Origin: Sphingomonas sp. Leaf32
GTDB taxonomy: Bacteria > Pseudomonadota > Alphaproteobacteria > Sphingomonadales > Sphingomonadaceae
DNA length: 64,000 nucleotides
Assembly (NCBI RefSeq): GCF_001421765.1
Contig: NZ_LMLA01000009.1
Coordinates: 248,001 to 312,000 of the forward strand
Direction of reading: 5' to 3'
The translations under genes and the position numbers were made by a program. This document shows, one piece after another, positions 18,028 to 26,400 of this stretch. The notes under the pieces were generated by a model. It did no database searches, was not told the origin of the DNA, and saw only the letters and a list, made by a program, of their open reading frames with translations. Every line of letters begins with the position of its first letter. The stretch's first letter is position 1.

Positions 18028-19319
18028 TGAACGCCCCCTTCAACCTCGCCAAATCCGCGCAGCGCGACGCGTTCATCGCGTTCGTCTGCGACGAGAATTC
18101 GGCCGAGACGCTGCGCGGCGTCGCCAGCGATCATGGCTGGCCGGTCGAAAAGATCATGAAGGGCGGCCTGCGCAACGCGGTGCAGACGCTGTCCGTATCG
18201 GCCAGCCCGCACGTGCTGTTCGTTGACCTGTCGGAATCGGGCGATCCGCTGAACGACATCAACGGCCTTGCCGAAGTGTGCGAGCCGGGCACGGTCGTGA
18301 TCGCCATGGGCCAGGTCAACGACGTGCGCCTGTACCGCGACCTGCTGTCCAGCGGAATCCACGACTATCTGCTCAAGCCGCTCAACCCCGATATGGTGCG
18401 CGAATCGATCGCGCAGGCCCATGCCCTGCTCCACGCGCCCAAGGCGGCGGAAGCGAGCGAGGAACGGCCGCATTGCGCGGTCGCGATCATCGGCACGCGC
18501 GGCGGCGCCGGGGCATCGACCATCGCCACCTCACTGGCGTGGCTGAGCGGCGAACAGGAAAAGCGCAGCACCGCGCTGCTCGACCTCGACGTGCATTTCG
18601 GCACCGGCGCCCTCGGCCTCGACCTCGAACCCGGTCGCGGGCTGACCGACGCGATCGAAAACCCCAGCCGCATCGACGGGCTGTTCATCGAACGCGCCAT
18701 GGTCCGCGCCGGCGAACGGCTGTCGGTCCTGTCGGCCGAAGCGCCGATCAACGCGCCGATCCAGACCGACGGCGCCGCCTTCTACCAGTTGCAGGAGGAG
18801 ATGCGCGCCGCGTTCGAATGCACCATCGTCGACCTGCCGCGCAACATGCTCGTCAACTATCCGCATCTGGTCGAGGAAGTGCAGACGGCGGTGATCGTCA
18901 CCGAACTGACGCTGGCCGCCGCGCGCGACACGATCCGGTTGCTGTCGTGGTTCCGCTCCAATGCCTCGCACGTCACCGTCGTGCTGGTCGGCAACAAGGT
19001 GCAGCCGGCCGCCAACCAGGAAATCAGCCGCAAGGATTTCGAAGGATCGATCGAACGCAAGCTCGACTTCATGATCCCGTGGGACGGCAAGCTGGCGGCA
19101 CAGGCGGCCAAGCTGGGCAAGCCGCTGGCGGAAGCGGGCAAGGGCAACCGCGCGCTCAGCCCCCTGATCGACCTGTCGCGGCATCTGTGCCGGCTGCACG
19201 ATGCCGGCGACGATGACGCCGCGCCGGCAGCGGGCAAGGGCAAAGGCAAGGGCGGAACGTCGCTTATGGGCAAGCTCGCCGGTCTGCGCGCACGCCTGCC
19301 CGCCCGGGCCAAGAAGTAA
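18027..19319 (+). CDS. cpaE: CpaE/TadZ-type ATPase-like localisation protein
   Basis: The 430-residue protein has an N-terminal receiver-like domain (about 10-130; LFVDLSESGDPLNDINGL, GIHDYLLKPLNPD) and a MinD/ParA-type domain. The deviant Walker A is in IIGTRGGAGASTIATSLAWL (about 153-172), and ALLDLDVHFGTGALGLDLEP is the Walker A' region. TadZ proteins place the Tad machine at the cell pole. The C-terminus is a basic Lys/Gly/Arg-rich tail. Only 17 bases separate it from tadB, leaving no room for the cpaF ATPase gene that normally follows. Confidence 0.93.
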   Translation: MNAPFNLAKSAQRDAFIAFVCDENSAETLRGVASDHGWPVEKIMKGGLRNAVQTLSVSASPHVLFVDLSESGDPLNDINGLAEVCEPGTVVIAMGQVNDVRLYRDLLSSGIHDYLLKPLNPDMVRESIAQAHALLHAPKAAEASEERPHCAVAIIGTRGGAGASTIATSLAWLSGEQEKRSTALLDLDVHFGTGALGLDLEPGRGLTDAIENPSRIDGLFIERAMVRAGERLSVLSAEAPINAPIQTDGAAFYQLQEEMRAAFECTIVDLPRNMLVNYPHLVEEVQTAVIVTELTLAAARDTIRLLSWFRSNASHVTVVLVGNKVQPAANQEISRKDFEGSIERKLDFMIPWDGKLAAQAAKLGKPLAEAGKGNRALSPLIDLSRHLCRLHDAGDDDAAPAAGKGKGKGGTSLMGKLAGLRARLPARAKK

Positions 19320-19336
19320 GCGCGGACGGCACGGCG

Positions 19337-20314
19337 ATGGACCTGCTCCCCATCCTTATGCTGGCGGCCGGCGCGGCGATGACGCTGGTGCTGCTGGTCC
19401 TTGCCCTGTCGCCCCCATCGGGCGAGCGCGCGCGCGGCCGTCGCCTGCTCGCGGTACGCGAACGCCATGCCTCCGCCGCCAGCACGACGGCGATGGAAGC
19501 GCAGATGCGCCGCATCGGCAACCGCAACACGACCAAGGCGGATCGTGCCGCCGCGCGGTTCCTGCCCAATGTCGAACAGCTCAAGCTGCGCCTGCAGAAG
19601 ACCGGCCGCAGCTGGACCCTCGCCCAATATGGCAAGGTGTCGCTGGGGCTTCTCGTCGGCGTCACCGCCCTGCTGATGCTGCGCGGGTTCCCGATGATCC
19701 TCGCGCTGTTGCTGGGGCTGGTCGCGGGCATGGGCCTGCCCCATTTCGCGGTCGGCTATGTCATCAAGCGGCGCATCGCCCGCTTCACCGCCAAATTTCC
19801 CGACGCGATCGAACTGCTGGTGCGCGGCCTGCGGTCGGGTCTGCCGATCACCGAGACGATGAACGTCGTCGGACAGGAAGTCGACGGGCCGGTCGGCGAG
19901 GAATTCCGCCTGGTCAGCGACCGGATGAAGATCGGCCGCTCGCTCGACGCCGCGTTGCAGGAAACCGGCGACCGGCTCGGCACGCCCGAATTCCAGTTCT
20001 TCATCATCACCATCGCCATCCAGCGCGAAACCGGCGGCAACCTAGCCGAAACGCTCGCCAATCTGGCCGATGTGCTGCGCAAGCGGTCGCAGATGAAGCT
20101 GAAGATCAAGGCGATGTCGTCGGAATCCAAGGCTTCGGCCTATATTGTCGGATCGCTGCCCTTCATCGTGTTCGGCATGATCTGGGCGATCAACGACACC
20201 TATATGCAGAATTTCTTCGTCGACCCGCGGCTGATGATCGCGGGCCTCGGCGGCGCGCTGTGGATGGGCATCGGCGCCTTCATCATGGCCAAGATGGTCA
20301 ATTTCGAGATCTGA
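19337..20314 (+). CDS. tadB: Tad inner-membrane platform protein TadB (T2SS F family)
   Basis: The 325-residue protein has hydrophobic helices near residues 6-26 and 104-140, a cytosolic T2SSF domain with AIELLVRGLRSGLPITETM and FFIITIAIQRETGGNLAETLANLADVLR (cut here), and two C-terminal helices. The motif RETGGNLAE is typical of TadB. TadB and TadC form the inner-membrane platform acted on by the CpaF/TadA ATPase, which is absent from this locus. A stop and only a few bases separate it from tadC. Confidence 0.93.
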   Translation: MDLLPILMLAAGAAMTLVLLVLALSPPSGERARGRRLLAVRERHASAASTTAMEAQMRRIGNRNTTKADRAAARFLPNVEQLKLRLQKTGRSWTLAQYGKVSLGLLVGVTALLMLRGFPMILALLLGLVAGMGLPHFAVGYVIKRRIARFTAKFPDAIELLVRGLRSGLPITETMNVVGQEVDGPVGEEFRLVSDRMKIGRSLDAALQETGDRLGTPEFQFFIITIAIQRETGGNLAETLANLADVLRKRSQMKLKIKAMSSESKASAYIVGSLPFIVFGMIWAINDTYMQNFFVDPRLMIAGLGGALWMGIGAFIMAKMVNFEI

Positions 20315-20318
20315 TGCG

Positions 20319-21311
20319 ATGGTAACCGCCCCCCACCCCACGCTGCTCGGGTTCGACGTCGTCAATGTCGCGACGATCCTGTCGGGCATCGCCGTCCTGT
20401 CGGTCATGCTGGCGATCTATGTCGCCACGTCCACGCGCGACCCGATGACCCGGCGCGTGAAGGCGCTGAACGACCGCCGCGAACAGTTGAAGGCCGGCAT
20501 CACCGCCTCGACCAGCAAACGCCGTGCGAAGCTGGTGCAGAAGAACGACGCGACCGATCGCATCCGCGACCTGCTGTCCTCGCTGAAGGTGTTGCAGGAT
20601 TCGCAGCTCAAGGTCGCGCAGCTCAAGCTGATGCAGGCGGGCATCCGGTCGAAGGACTGGGCGGTCGCGGTCATCTTCGGGCGGCTGGTGCTGCCGATCG
20701 TGCTCGGCCTGCCGATGCTCTACATCGTCTACGGCACCGACACCTTTGCCGACTGGTCGCCACTGAAGGCGTACGGCCTGGTCGCGGGCACCTTCATCCT
20801 CAGCTATAAAGCGCCCGACATCTATCTGAAGAACAAGATCACCAAACGGTCGGACGCGATCCGCAAGGGCCTGCCCGATGCGCTCGACCTGCTGGTGATC
20901 TGCGCCGAGGCCGGCCTGACCGTCGACGCCGCCTTCACCCGCGTCGCGCGCGAACTGGGCCGGGCCTATCCCGAACTGGGCGAGGAATTCTCACTGACCG
21001 CGATCGAGCTGGGCTTCCTGACCGAACGGCGTCAGGCGTTCGAAAACCTCGCCATGCGCATCAATCTCGACGCAGTGAAGGGCGTGGTGACGACCATGAT
21101 CCAGACCGAGAAATACGGCACGCCGCTCGCGTCCGCCCTGCGCGTGCTGTCCGCCGAATTCCGCAATGAACGTATGATGCGCGCGGAGGAAAAGGCCGCG
21201 CGCCTGCCGGCGATCATGACGGTGCCGTTGATCCTCTTCATCCTGCCGACCCTGTTCGTCGTCATCCTGGGTCCGGCCGCCTGCAGCATCAGCGACGCGT
21301 TCGGCAAATAG
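20319..21311 (+). CDS. tadC: Tad inner-membrane platform protein TadC (T2SS F family)
   Basis: The 330-residue protein has an N-terminal helix (VATILSGIAVLSVMLAIYVA), a basic linker, two central helices, and the T2SSF domain with ALDLLVICAEAGLTVDAAF (about 185-203) and LVQTEKYGTPLASALRVLS-like residues around MIQTEKYGTPLASALRVLSA. The C-terminus has one helix (LILFILPTLFVVILGPA). It is the last gene of the operon. Downstream, a GC-rich imperfect hairpin (about 21323-21358, GGGGCGGG with CCCTGCCCC) without a clear T-run may end the transcript. Confidence 0.93.
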   Translation: MVTAPHPTLLGFDVVNVATILSGIAVLSVMLAIYVATSTRDPMTRRVKALNDRREQLKAGITASTSKRRAKLVQKNDATDRIRDLLSSLKVLQDSQLKVAQLKLMQAGIRSKDWAVAVIFGRLVLPIVLGLPMLYIVYGTDTFADWSPLKAYGLVAGTFILSYKAPDIYLKNKITKRSDAIRKGLPDALDLLVICAEAGLTVDAAFTRVARELGRAYPELGEEFSLTAIELGFLTERRQAFENLAMRINLDAVKGVVTTMIQTEKYGTPLASALRVLSAEFRNERMMRAEEKAARLPAIMTVPLILFILPTLFVVILGPAACSISDAFGK

Positions 21312-21397
21312 CTGGAACGCCCGACCGGGGCGGGTGCGGAACGCCGCCCTGCCCCGACCGTTATAGCCCCGTAATCAACTGCCAGGGGGTTAGCCCG

Positions 21398-21937
21398 ATG
21401 CTGTTCCAGACGCCGACCCAGTTCGCGGTCCTCGCCCTCGTCCTGTTTGCCGGTTGGCTGTTCGGGCTGGCATCGTCGTCGGGCGGCAAGAAGTGGAAGC
21501 AGCGCTATCGTGACGAGGAAGCGGCGCATAAGGCGTATCGCGCCGAAGTCGCCGCCGACCTGAAGACCCGCGACGAACGCCTGCGCGAGGTCGAGGCCGA
21601 GCGCGACCGGTCCGCCACCGAACGCGGTACGGCGACGACCACCGCCGCTGCCACCGCGACCGGCGCGGCGGCGAGCAACAGTGGCGGCGGCTTCTTTGGC
21701 TGGGGCGGCGACAACCTGTCGCGTATCCGTGGCATCGACGCCGACCTCGAACATGCGCTCGGCCAGCGCGGGATCAAGACCTATCGCGCGATCGAGGGGT
21801 TGAGCGAAGCCGACGAACGCGCGCTGGAGGACGATCTGCGCCTGCGTCCCGGCACGATCGACGAGGAACGCTGGCGCGAACAGGCAGCGATGCTCCGCGC
21901 CGGCCACGACGACGACCATCGCAGCCGCTGGGGCTAA
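21398..21937 (+). CDS. Membrane-anchored coiled-coil protein with helix-hairpin-helix-like domain
   Basis: The 179-residue protein has one N-terminal helix (FAVLALVLFAGWLFGLASS), a charged coiled-coil stretch rich in Glu, Arg and Ala (about 28-75), an Ala/Thr/Gly linker, then a compact domain starting GDNLSRIRGIDADLEHALGQ. That last block resembles the 'flap-endonuclease-like' helix-hairpin-helix domain (NL..I.GI...LE..L...GI.T), in which DNA binding is predicted but seldom shown. It lies 86 bases after tadC and is preceded by AGGGGG before the ATG. Function unknown; no link to the pilus is proven. Confidence 0.75.
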   Translation: MLFQTPTQFAVLALVLFAGWLFGLASSSGGKKWKQRYRDEEAAHKAYRAEVAADLKTRDERLREVEAERDRSATERGTATTTAAATATGAAASNSGGGFFGWGGDNLSRIRGIDADLEHALGQRGIKTYRAIEGLSEADERALEDDLRLRPGTIDEERWREQAAMLRAGHDDDHRSRWG

Positions 21938-21954
21938 GTTTTCCGGGCGCTAGA

Positions 21955-22150
21955 GCCGATCGAGATGCAGCTACGCCCGGTATCGTTCCTGATCGACGCC
22001 GCCAGCCTCCCCGTAACCCCGGACTTGTTCCGGGGTCCACGGCGCGGCAATCGGCACGGTGTTGGTCTCTATCAACCGCGATGGCGGCTCGGTAGGTTCC
22101 GGAACAAGTCCGGGGTGACGCAATAAAATGTGAATGTCGATACGACCTAG
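21955..22150 (-). repeat. Composite intergenic repeat, copy A
   Basis: About 195 bases; read on the minus strand it begins CTAGGTCGTATCGACATTC, has the palindrome CACCCCGGACTTGTTCCGG, then GTTGATAGAG, CCGATTGCCGC, a second inverse palindrome (GTGGACCCCGGAACAAG and on), and ends GAGGCTGGCGGCGTCGATC with CCGGGCGTAGCTG. Copy B at 41833-42030 matches it block by block in the same order, and a short copy C lies at about 23325-23435. The interval 21938-22146 holds nothing else. Confidence 0.8.
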
Positions 22151-22596
22151 GGACGGCGCACCGCGCCCGGTTCGTCACATCGGGCATCGAACCGGGCCTG
22201 GGCCTGCGCCACCGCCGGCATCCGCTGCTCAGCCCAGCGCATCATCATCGTCAACGCATCGATCAGTTCGCTACCCATCGAAGTGATGCTATAGGTCACC
22301 TCGACCGGCATCGTCGGGGTGACCACCCGATCGACCAGTCCGTCGCGCTCCAGCGACCGCAGCGTCTGGCTGAGCATTTTCTGCGATACCCCAGCGATAC
22401 GCCGCCGCATTGCGTTGAACCGCATCGACTCCTCGCCCAGCAGCAGCAGAATTAACACGCTCCATTTGTCGCCGACCCGATCGAGCAGTTGCCGCGTCGG
22501 ACAATCGGCGGCGTAGACATCGCCCTGTCGGCAGGCGGTTTCGTAGACGAAACCGGGTATCGGAAAAGTGCCGTCTTGCATCATGGGTATCGCCAT
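22147..22596 (-). CDS. HxlR-family winged-helix transcriptional regulator
   Basis: The 149-residue protein has the HxlR pattern: DCPTRQLLDRVGDKWSVLIL with the conserved cysteine, RFNAMRRRIAGVSQKMLSQTLRSL (recognition helix region, cut), then DGLVDRVVTPTMPVEVTYSIT for the wing. Members often sense electrophiles or oxidants through that cysteine and repress a neighbouring reductase. Here it is divergent from an NAD(P)-binding reductase with a 21-bp near-perfect palindrome between. In-frame ATGs at 22596, 22584 and 22581 are all possible starts; the longest is given. Confidence 0.9.
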   Translation of the reverse strand: MAIPMMQDGTFPIPGFVYETACRQGDVYAADCPTRQLLDRVGDKWSVLILLLLGEESMRFNAMRRRIAGVSQKMLSQTLRSLERDGLVDRVVTPTMPVEVTYSITSMGSELIDALTMMMRWAEQRMPAVAQAQARFDARCDEPGAVRRP

Positions 22597-22601
22597 AGCA
22601 C

Positions 22602-22622
22602 CTGGTATCCGTCGGAAACCAG
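22602..22622. promoter_or_regulatory. Likely HxlR operator palindrome
   Basis: A 21-base dyad, CTGGTATCCG-T-CGGAAACCAG, has 10-base arms with a single mismatch and is centred in the 38-base space between the divergent starts of the HxlR gene and the reductase gene. Its position over both promoters suggests dual auto- and target repression. Seen directly as a dyad; the link to the HxlR protein is inference. Confidence 0.7.
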
Positions 22623-22634
22623 CGGAGACGTTGC

Positions 22635-23243
22635 ATGATCGTTGCGGTACTTGGCGCCAGTGGCAATGCCGGTTCGGAAATCACCCAGGAGCTTGCCCGC
22701 CGGGGCCATGCCGTTCGCGCGATCGCTCGGCATCCCGACAAGATTCCGACCGGTGAAGGCATCACCCCGGTTGCGGGCGATGCCCATGATCCGGCGGCGC
22801 TGGCCGACCGGCTGAGCGGTGGCGATGCGGTCATCAGCGCGCTGCATTTCGACGTCACCGCCGATATGCTGTTGACGGCACTGCGCACGGCTGGCGTCGG
22901 GCGGTTGCTGGTGACCGGCGGCGCGGCCAGCCTGGAGGTGGCACCGGGGCAGCGGCTGATCGATTCGCCCGACTTTCCGGCGGAATGGCGTGAGTTCGCG
23001 ATGGGCGGCATCGCATTTCTCGATGCGCTGCGCGGGGTCGACGACATCGACTGGACGTTCTTTTCCCCCGCCGCAATGATCGAGCCCGGCTCGCGCACCG
23101 GCCAGTACCGCCTCGGCACGGACACCCTCGTCACCGATGATGCCGGCGTCAGCCGGATCAGTTTTGCCGACTATGCCATCGCGATGGTCGACGAACTGGA
23201 AGCCCACCGCCACTCCCGCGCACGCTTCACCGCTGCCTATTGA
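22635..23243 (+). CDS. NAD(P)-binding reductase of the atypical SDR / NmrA-like family
   Basis: The 202-residue protein starts MIVAVLGASGNAGSEITQEL, a dinucleotide-binding GxxGxxG loop, followed by RGHAVRAIARHPDKI, a basic end of strand 2 that favours NADPH. Middle blocks are DPAALADRLSGGDAVISAL and LLVTGGAASLEVAPGQ, as in YwnB/BVR-B-like proteins. It lacks the classical YxxxK pair, so it may act as a quinone or flavin reductase or a redox sensor. The divergent HxlR gene probably regulates it. Confidence 0.88.
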   Translation: MIVAVLGASGNAGSEITQELARRGHAVRAIARHPDKIPTGEGITPVAGDAHDPAALADRLSGGDAVISALHFDVTADMLLTALRTAGVGRLLVTGGAASLEVAPGQRLIDSPDFPAEWREFAMGGIAFLDALRGVDDIDWTFFSPAAMIEPGSRTGQYRLGTDTLVTDDAGVSRISFADYAIAMVDELEAHRHSRARFTAAY

Positions 23244-23324
23244 CCAGGCGCCGCCTGCATTGATGCGGGCGGCCCCTGTATTACCGGTTCAGGACGGGTC
23301 GACATTCAGCGATAGGCATAGGAG

Positions 23325-23435
23325 CCGACGGAACCGATACCCTATCCCGTCACCCCGGACTTGATCCGGGGTGACGACCATAAGGCGGCTCTTCCGATAC
23401 CGAACCGGGAATAGATGAATGTCGATCCGGCCTAG
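23325..23435. repeat. Composite intergenic repeat, short copy C
   Basis: This copy has one palindrome, CGTCACCCCGGACTTGATCC continuing GGGGTGACG (about 23347-23376), and the same edge as copy A: GAATGTCGATCCGGCCTAG (23417-23435) versus GAATGTCGATACGACCTAG (22133-22150). The shared edge suggests a defined unit end. It lies between the reductase gene and the small membrane protein gene. Confidence 0.7.
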
Positions 23436-23638
23436 AACGTCACCCATTCGGTTCCGCCGGGGAACACCACGTCCTCGACCTTGTCACCGATCTTGGTCAC
23501 CGCCAGCAGCAGCGCGACGATCACGATCAGGTCGATCACGATCACCGCGCCCCACACGAATGCCGGGTGGAACGGCCCGATCCGATCATACCCATCGCGG
23601 GTCACGCGCGGGCGGTCGCTGAACGGCGCGGCGTTCAT
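23432..23638 (-). CDS. Small single-span membrane protein
   Basis: The 68-residue protein has a charged N-terminal segment (DRPRVTRDGYDRIGPFHPAF), one helix (VWGAVIVIDLIVIVALLLAV) and a short periplasmic-type tail ending GGTEWVTF. It begins 4 bases before the stop of ppdK (overlap 23635-23638) and so is probably co-translated with it. No family recognised; the coupling and composition support a real gene. Confidence 0.7.
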   Translation of the reverse strand: MNAAPFSDRPRVTRDGYDRIGPFHPAFVWGAVIVIDLIVIVALLLAVTKIGDKVEDVVFPGGTEWVTF

Positions 23639-26295
23639 TTGGCGAGCGCCGCCTGCGCCGCCGCCAGCCGCGCGATCGGCACGCGGTACGGGCTGGCCGA
23701 GACGTAATCCAGCCCGACCTTCTCGCAGAAGGCGATCGACGCCGGGTCACCGCCATGTTCGCCGCAGATGCCCAGCTTGATGTCGGGACGCGTCTTGCGC
23801 CCGCGCTCGGCGGCCAGTTCGATCAGTTCACCCACGCCTTCGACATCGATCGAGACGAACGGGTCGCGGGCATAGATGCCCTTTTCGACATAGACGCCCA
23901 AGAAGCGGCTGGCATCGTCGCGGCTGACGCCCAGCGTCGTCTGCGTCAGGTCATTGGTCCCGAACGAGAAGAACTGCCCGGCCTCGGCAATCTCGCCGGC
24001 CTTGAGCGCGGCGCGCGGCAGTTCGATCATCGTGCCGACCAGATATTCGATCCGGCGGCCCTTGTCGGCGAACACGGCTTCCGCCGCCTTGTCGACCACC
24101 GTCTTCATCAATTCCAGCTCGCGCTTGGTGCCGACCAGCGGGATCATGACCTCCGGAATCGGCGCCTCGCCCGACTTCTCGGCGACGATCACCGCCGCCT
24201 CGAAGATCGCGCGCGCCTGCATCTCGTAGATTTCGGGATAGGTCACGCCGAGGCGACAGCCGCGATGGCCCAGCATCGGATTGAACTCGTGCAGTTCCGC
24301 CGCGCGGCGCTTGAGCTGGTCGACGGCGATGCCGGCCGCCTGCGCCACTTCGGCGAACTCGGCTTCCTGATGCGGCAGGAATTCGTGCAGCGGCGGGTCA
24401 AGCAGACGGATGGTGCAGGGTAGCCCGACCATCACCTCGAAAATCTCGACGAAATCACTGCGCTGTTCGGGCAGCAACCGCTCCAGCGCCGCGCGCCGCC
24501 CGGCCTCGTCCTCCGCCAGGATCATCTGGCGCACGGCGGTGATGCGCGACTGTTCGAAGAACATATGCTCGGTGCGACACAGCCCGATGCCCTCCGCGCC
24601 GAAATCGCGCGCGGTGCGGCAATCGAGCGGGGTTTCGGCGTTGGTCCGCACCTTCAGGCGGCGGACGCCATCGGCCCATTCCATCAGCGTGCCGAAATCA
24701 CCGGCGAGTTCGGGCTGCACGGTCGCGACCGCGCCCGCCATCACCTCACCGGTCGCGCCGTCGATCGTCACGATGTCGCCCTCGCGAATCTCGCGGCCGG
24801 CGACCTTCATCACGCCCGCCTTCGCATCGATCGCGATGCTGCCGGCCCCCGACACGCACGGCCGACCCATGCCGCGCGCCACGACCGCTGCGTGGCTGGT
24901 CATGCCGCCGCGTGCGGTCAGGATGCCGCGCGCCGCGTGCATCCCGTGAATATCCTCCGGCGAGGTTTCGGTGCGGATCAGGATCACCGCGTCGCCGGCA
25001 TTGGCGCGACGCTCGGCGGTGTCGCTGTCGAATACCGCGATACCGCTGGCGGCACCGGGCGACGCCGGCAGCCCCTTGGTCAGCACGTCGCGCTTCGCCT
25101 GCGGGTCCAGCGTCGGGTGGAGCAGCTGGTCCAGCGCCTGCGGATCGACGCGCAGGATCGCTTCCTCGCGGGTGATGAGGCCCTCTTCGGCCATGTCGAC
25201 CGCGATCTTCAGCGCGGCCTTGGCGGTGCGCTTGCCCGAGCGGGTCTGCAGCATCCACAGCTTGCCCTGCTGCACCGTGAATTCGATGTCCTGCATGTCG
25301 CGGTAATGCCGCTCCAGCCGGTCGAACACGGCGGCCAGTTCGCCATAGGCGTCGGGCATCGCCTCCTCCATCGACAGCGGCTTGGCGTTCGCCGCCGCGC
25401 GCGCCGCGGTCGTCAGATATTGCGGCGTGCGGATGCCCGCAACCACGTCCTCGCCCTGCGCGTTGATGAGGAATTCGCCATAATAGGCGTTCGCGCCGGT
25501 CGACGGATCGCGGGTGAAGGCGACGCCGGTCGCCGACGTGTCGCCCATATTGCCGAACACCATCGCCTGCACGTTGACCGCCGTGCCCCAGTCGCCCGGA
25601 ATGTCGTTCAACCGGCGATAGACCTTGGCCCGGTCCGCCTGCCACGACCCGAACACCGCGCCGATCGCGCCCCAGAGCTGGTCGTGCACGTCCTGCGGGA
25701 ACGGCTTGCCCCACAGTTCGACGACGATGTCCTTGTACTGGGCGACCAGCGCGCGCCAGTCGTCGGCGGTCAGGTCGGTGTCGAGATAATAGCCGCGATC
25801 TTCCTTCGCGATCTCCAGCGCTTCCTCGAACCGGCCATGGTCGAGTTCGAGCACGACGTCCGAATACATCTGGATGAAGCGGCGATAGCTGTCCCACGCG
25901 AACCGCGCGTCGTCCGACACGCTCGCCAGCCCCTCGACCGTCCGGTCGTTGAGGCCGAGGTTCAGCACCGTGTCCATCATCCCCGGCATCGACACCCGCG
26001 CGCCCGAGCGAACCGACACCAGCAGCGGGTCGGCGTCATCGCCGAAGCGCTTGCCGGTGATCCCCTCGATATGCGCGATCCCGGTCGCCACTTCATCGCG
26101 CAGGCTGTCGGGAAAGCGCTCGCCCTCCTCGTAATAGCGCGTGCACATCGTCGTCGCGATGGTGAAGCCCGGCGGCACCGGCAGGCCGATCGACGCCATT
26201 TCCGCCAGGTTCGCGCCCTTGCCGCCCAGCAGCGTCTTGTCGCCCGACCCTCCGTCCGAAACCCCGCCGCCGAACCGATAGACATACTGCGTCAT
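23635..26295 (-). CDS. ppdK: Pyruvate, phosphate dikinase
   Basis: The 886-residue enzyme interconverts pyruvate, ATP and phosphate with phosphoenolpyruvate, AMP and pyrophosphate, linking glycolysis and gluconeogenesis. The N-terminal ATP-grasp domain shows LLGGKGANLAEMASIGLPVPPGF (cut here) and MPGMMDTVLNLGLND. The phosphohistidine domain has GGMTSHAAVVARGMGRPCVSG with the catalytic His at the centre. The C-terminal TIM barrel has GLCRTEHMFFE and GTNDLTQTTLG, then GICGEHGGDP. Length fits the family. Confidence 0.97.
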   Translation of the reverse strand: MTQYVYRFGGGVSDGGSGDKTLLGGKGANLAEMASIGLPVPPGFTIATTMCTRYYEEGERFPDSLRDEVATGIAHIEGITGKRFGDDADPLLVSVRSGARVSMPGMMDTVLNLGLNDRTVEGLASVSDDARFAWDSYRRFIQMYSDVVLELDHGRFEEALEIAKEDRGYYLDTDLTADDWRALVAQYKDIVVELWGKPFPQDVHDQLWGAIGAVFGSWQADRAKVYRRLNDIPGDWGTAVNVQAMVFGNMGDTSATGVAFTRDPSTGANAYYGEFLINAQGEDVVAGIRTPQYLTTAARAAANAKPLSMEEAMPDAYGELAAVFDRLERHYRDMQDIEFTVQQGKLWMLQTRSGKRTAKAALKIAVDMAEEGLITREEAILRVDPQALDQLLHPTLDPQAKRDVLTKGLPASPGAASGIAVFDSDTAERRANAGDAVILIRTETSPEDIHGMHAARGILTARGGMTSHAAVVARGMGRPCVSGAGSIAIDAKAGVMKVAGREIREGDIVTIDGATGEVMAGAVATVQPELAGDFGTLMEWADGVRRLKVRTNAETPLDCRTARDFGAEGIGLCRTEHMFFEQSRITAVRQMILAEDEAGRRAALERLLPEQRSDFVEIFEVMVGLPCTIRLLDPPLHEFLPHQEAEFAEVAQAAGIAVDQLKRRAAELHEFNPMLGHRGCRLGVTYPEIYEMQARAIFEAAVIVAEKSGEAPIPEVMIPLVGTKRELELMKTVVDKAAEAVFADKGRRIEYLVGTMIELPRAALKAGEIAEAGQFFSFGTNDLTQTTLGVSRDDASRFLGVYVEKGIYARDPFVSIDVEGVGELIELAAERGRKTRPDIKLGICGEHGGDPASIAFCEKVGLDYVSASPYRVPIARLAAAQAALAK

Positions 26296-26400
26296 AGTCG
26301 TTCCCTTGTTTCCGGGGCCATCGGGGCCACGGGGTTGGTATCGGCGGGCGACGAATCACCTTGCCGTCGCCGCCCCCGTTAAACGGGTTAAACCGACAGG

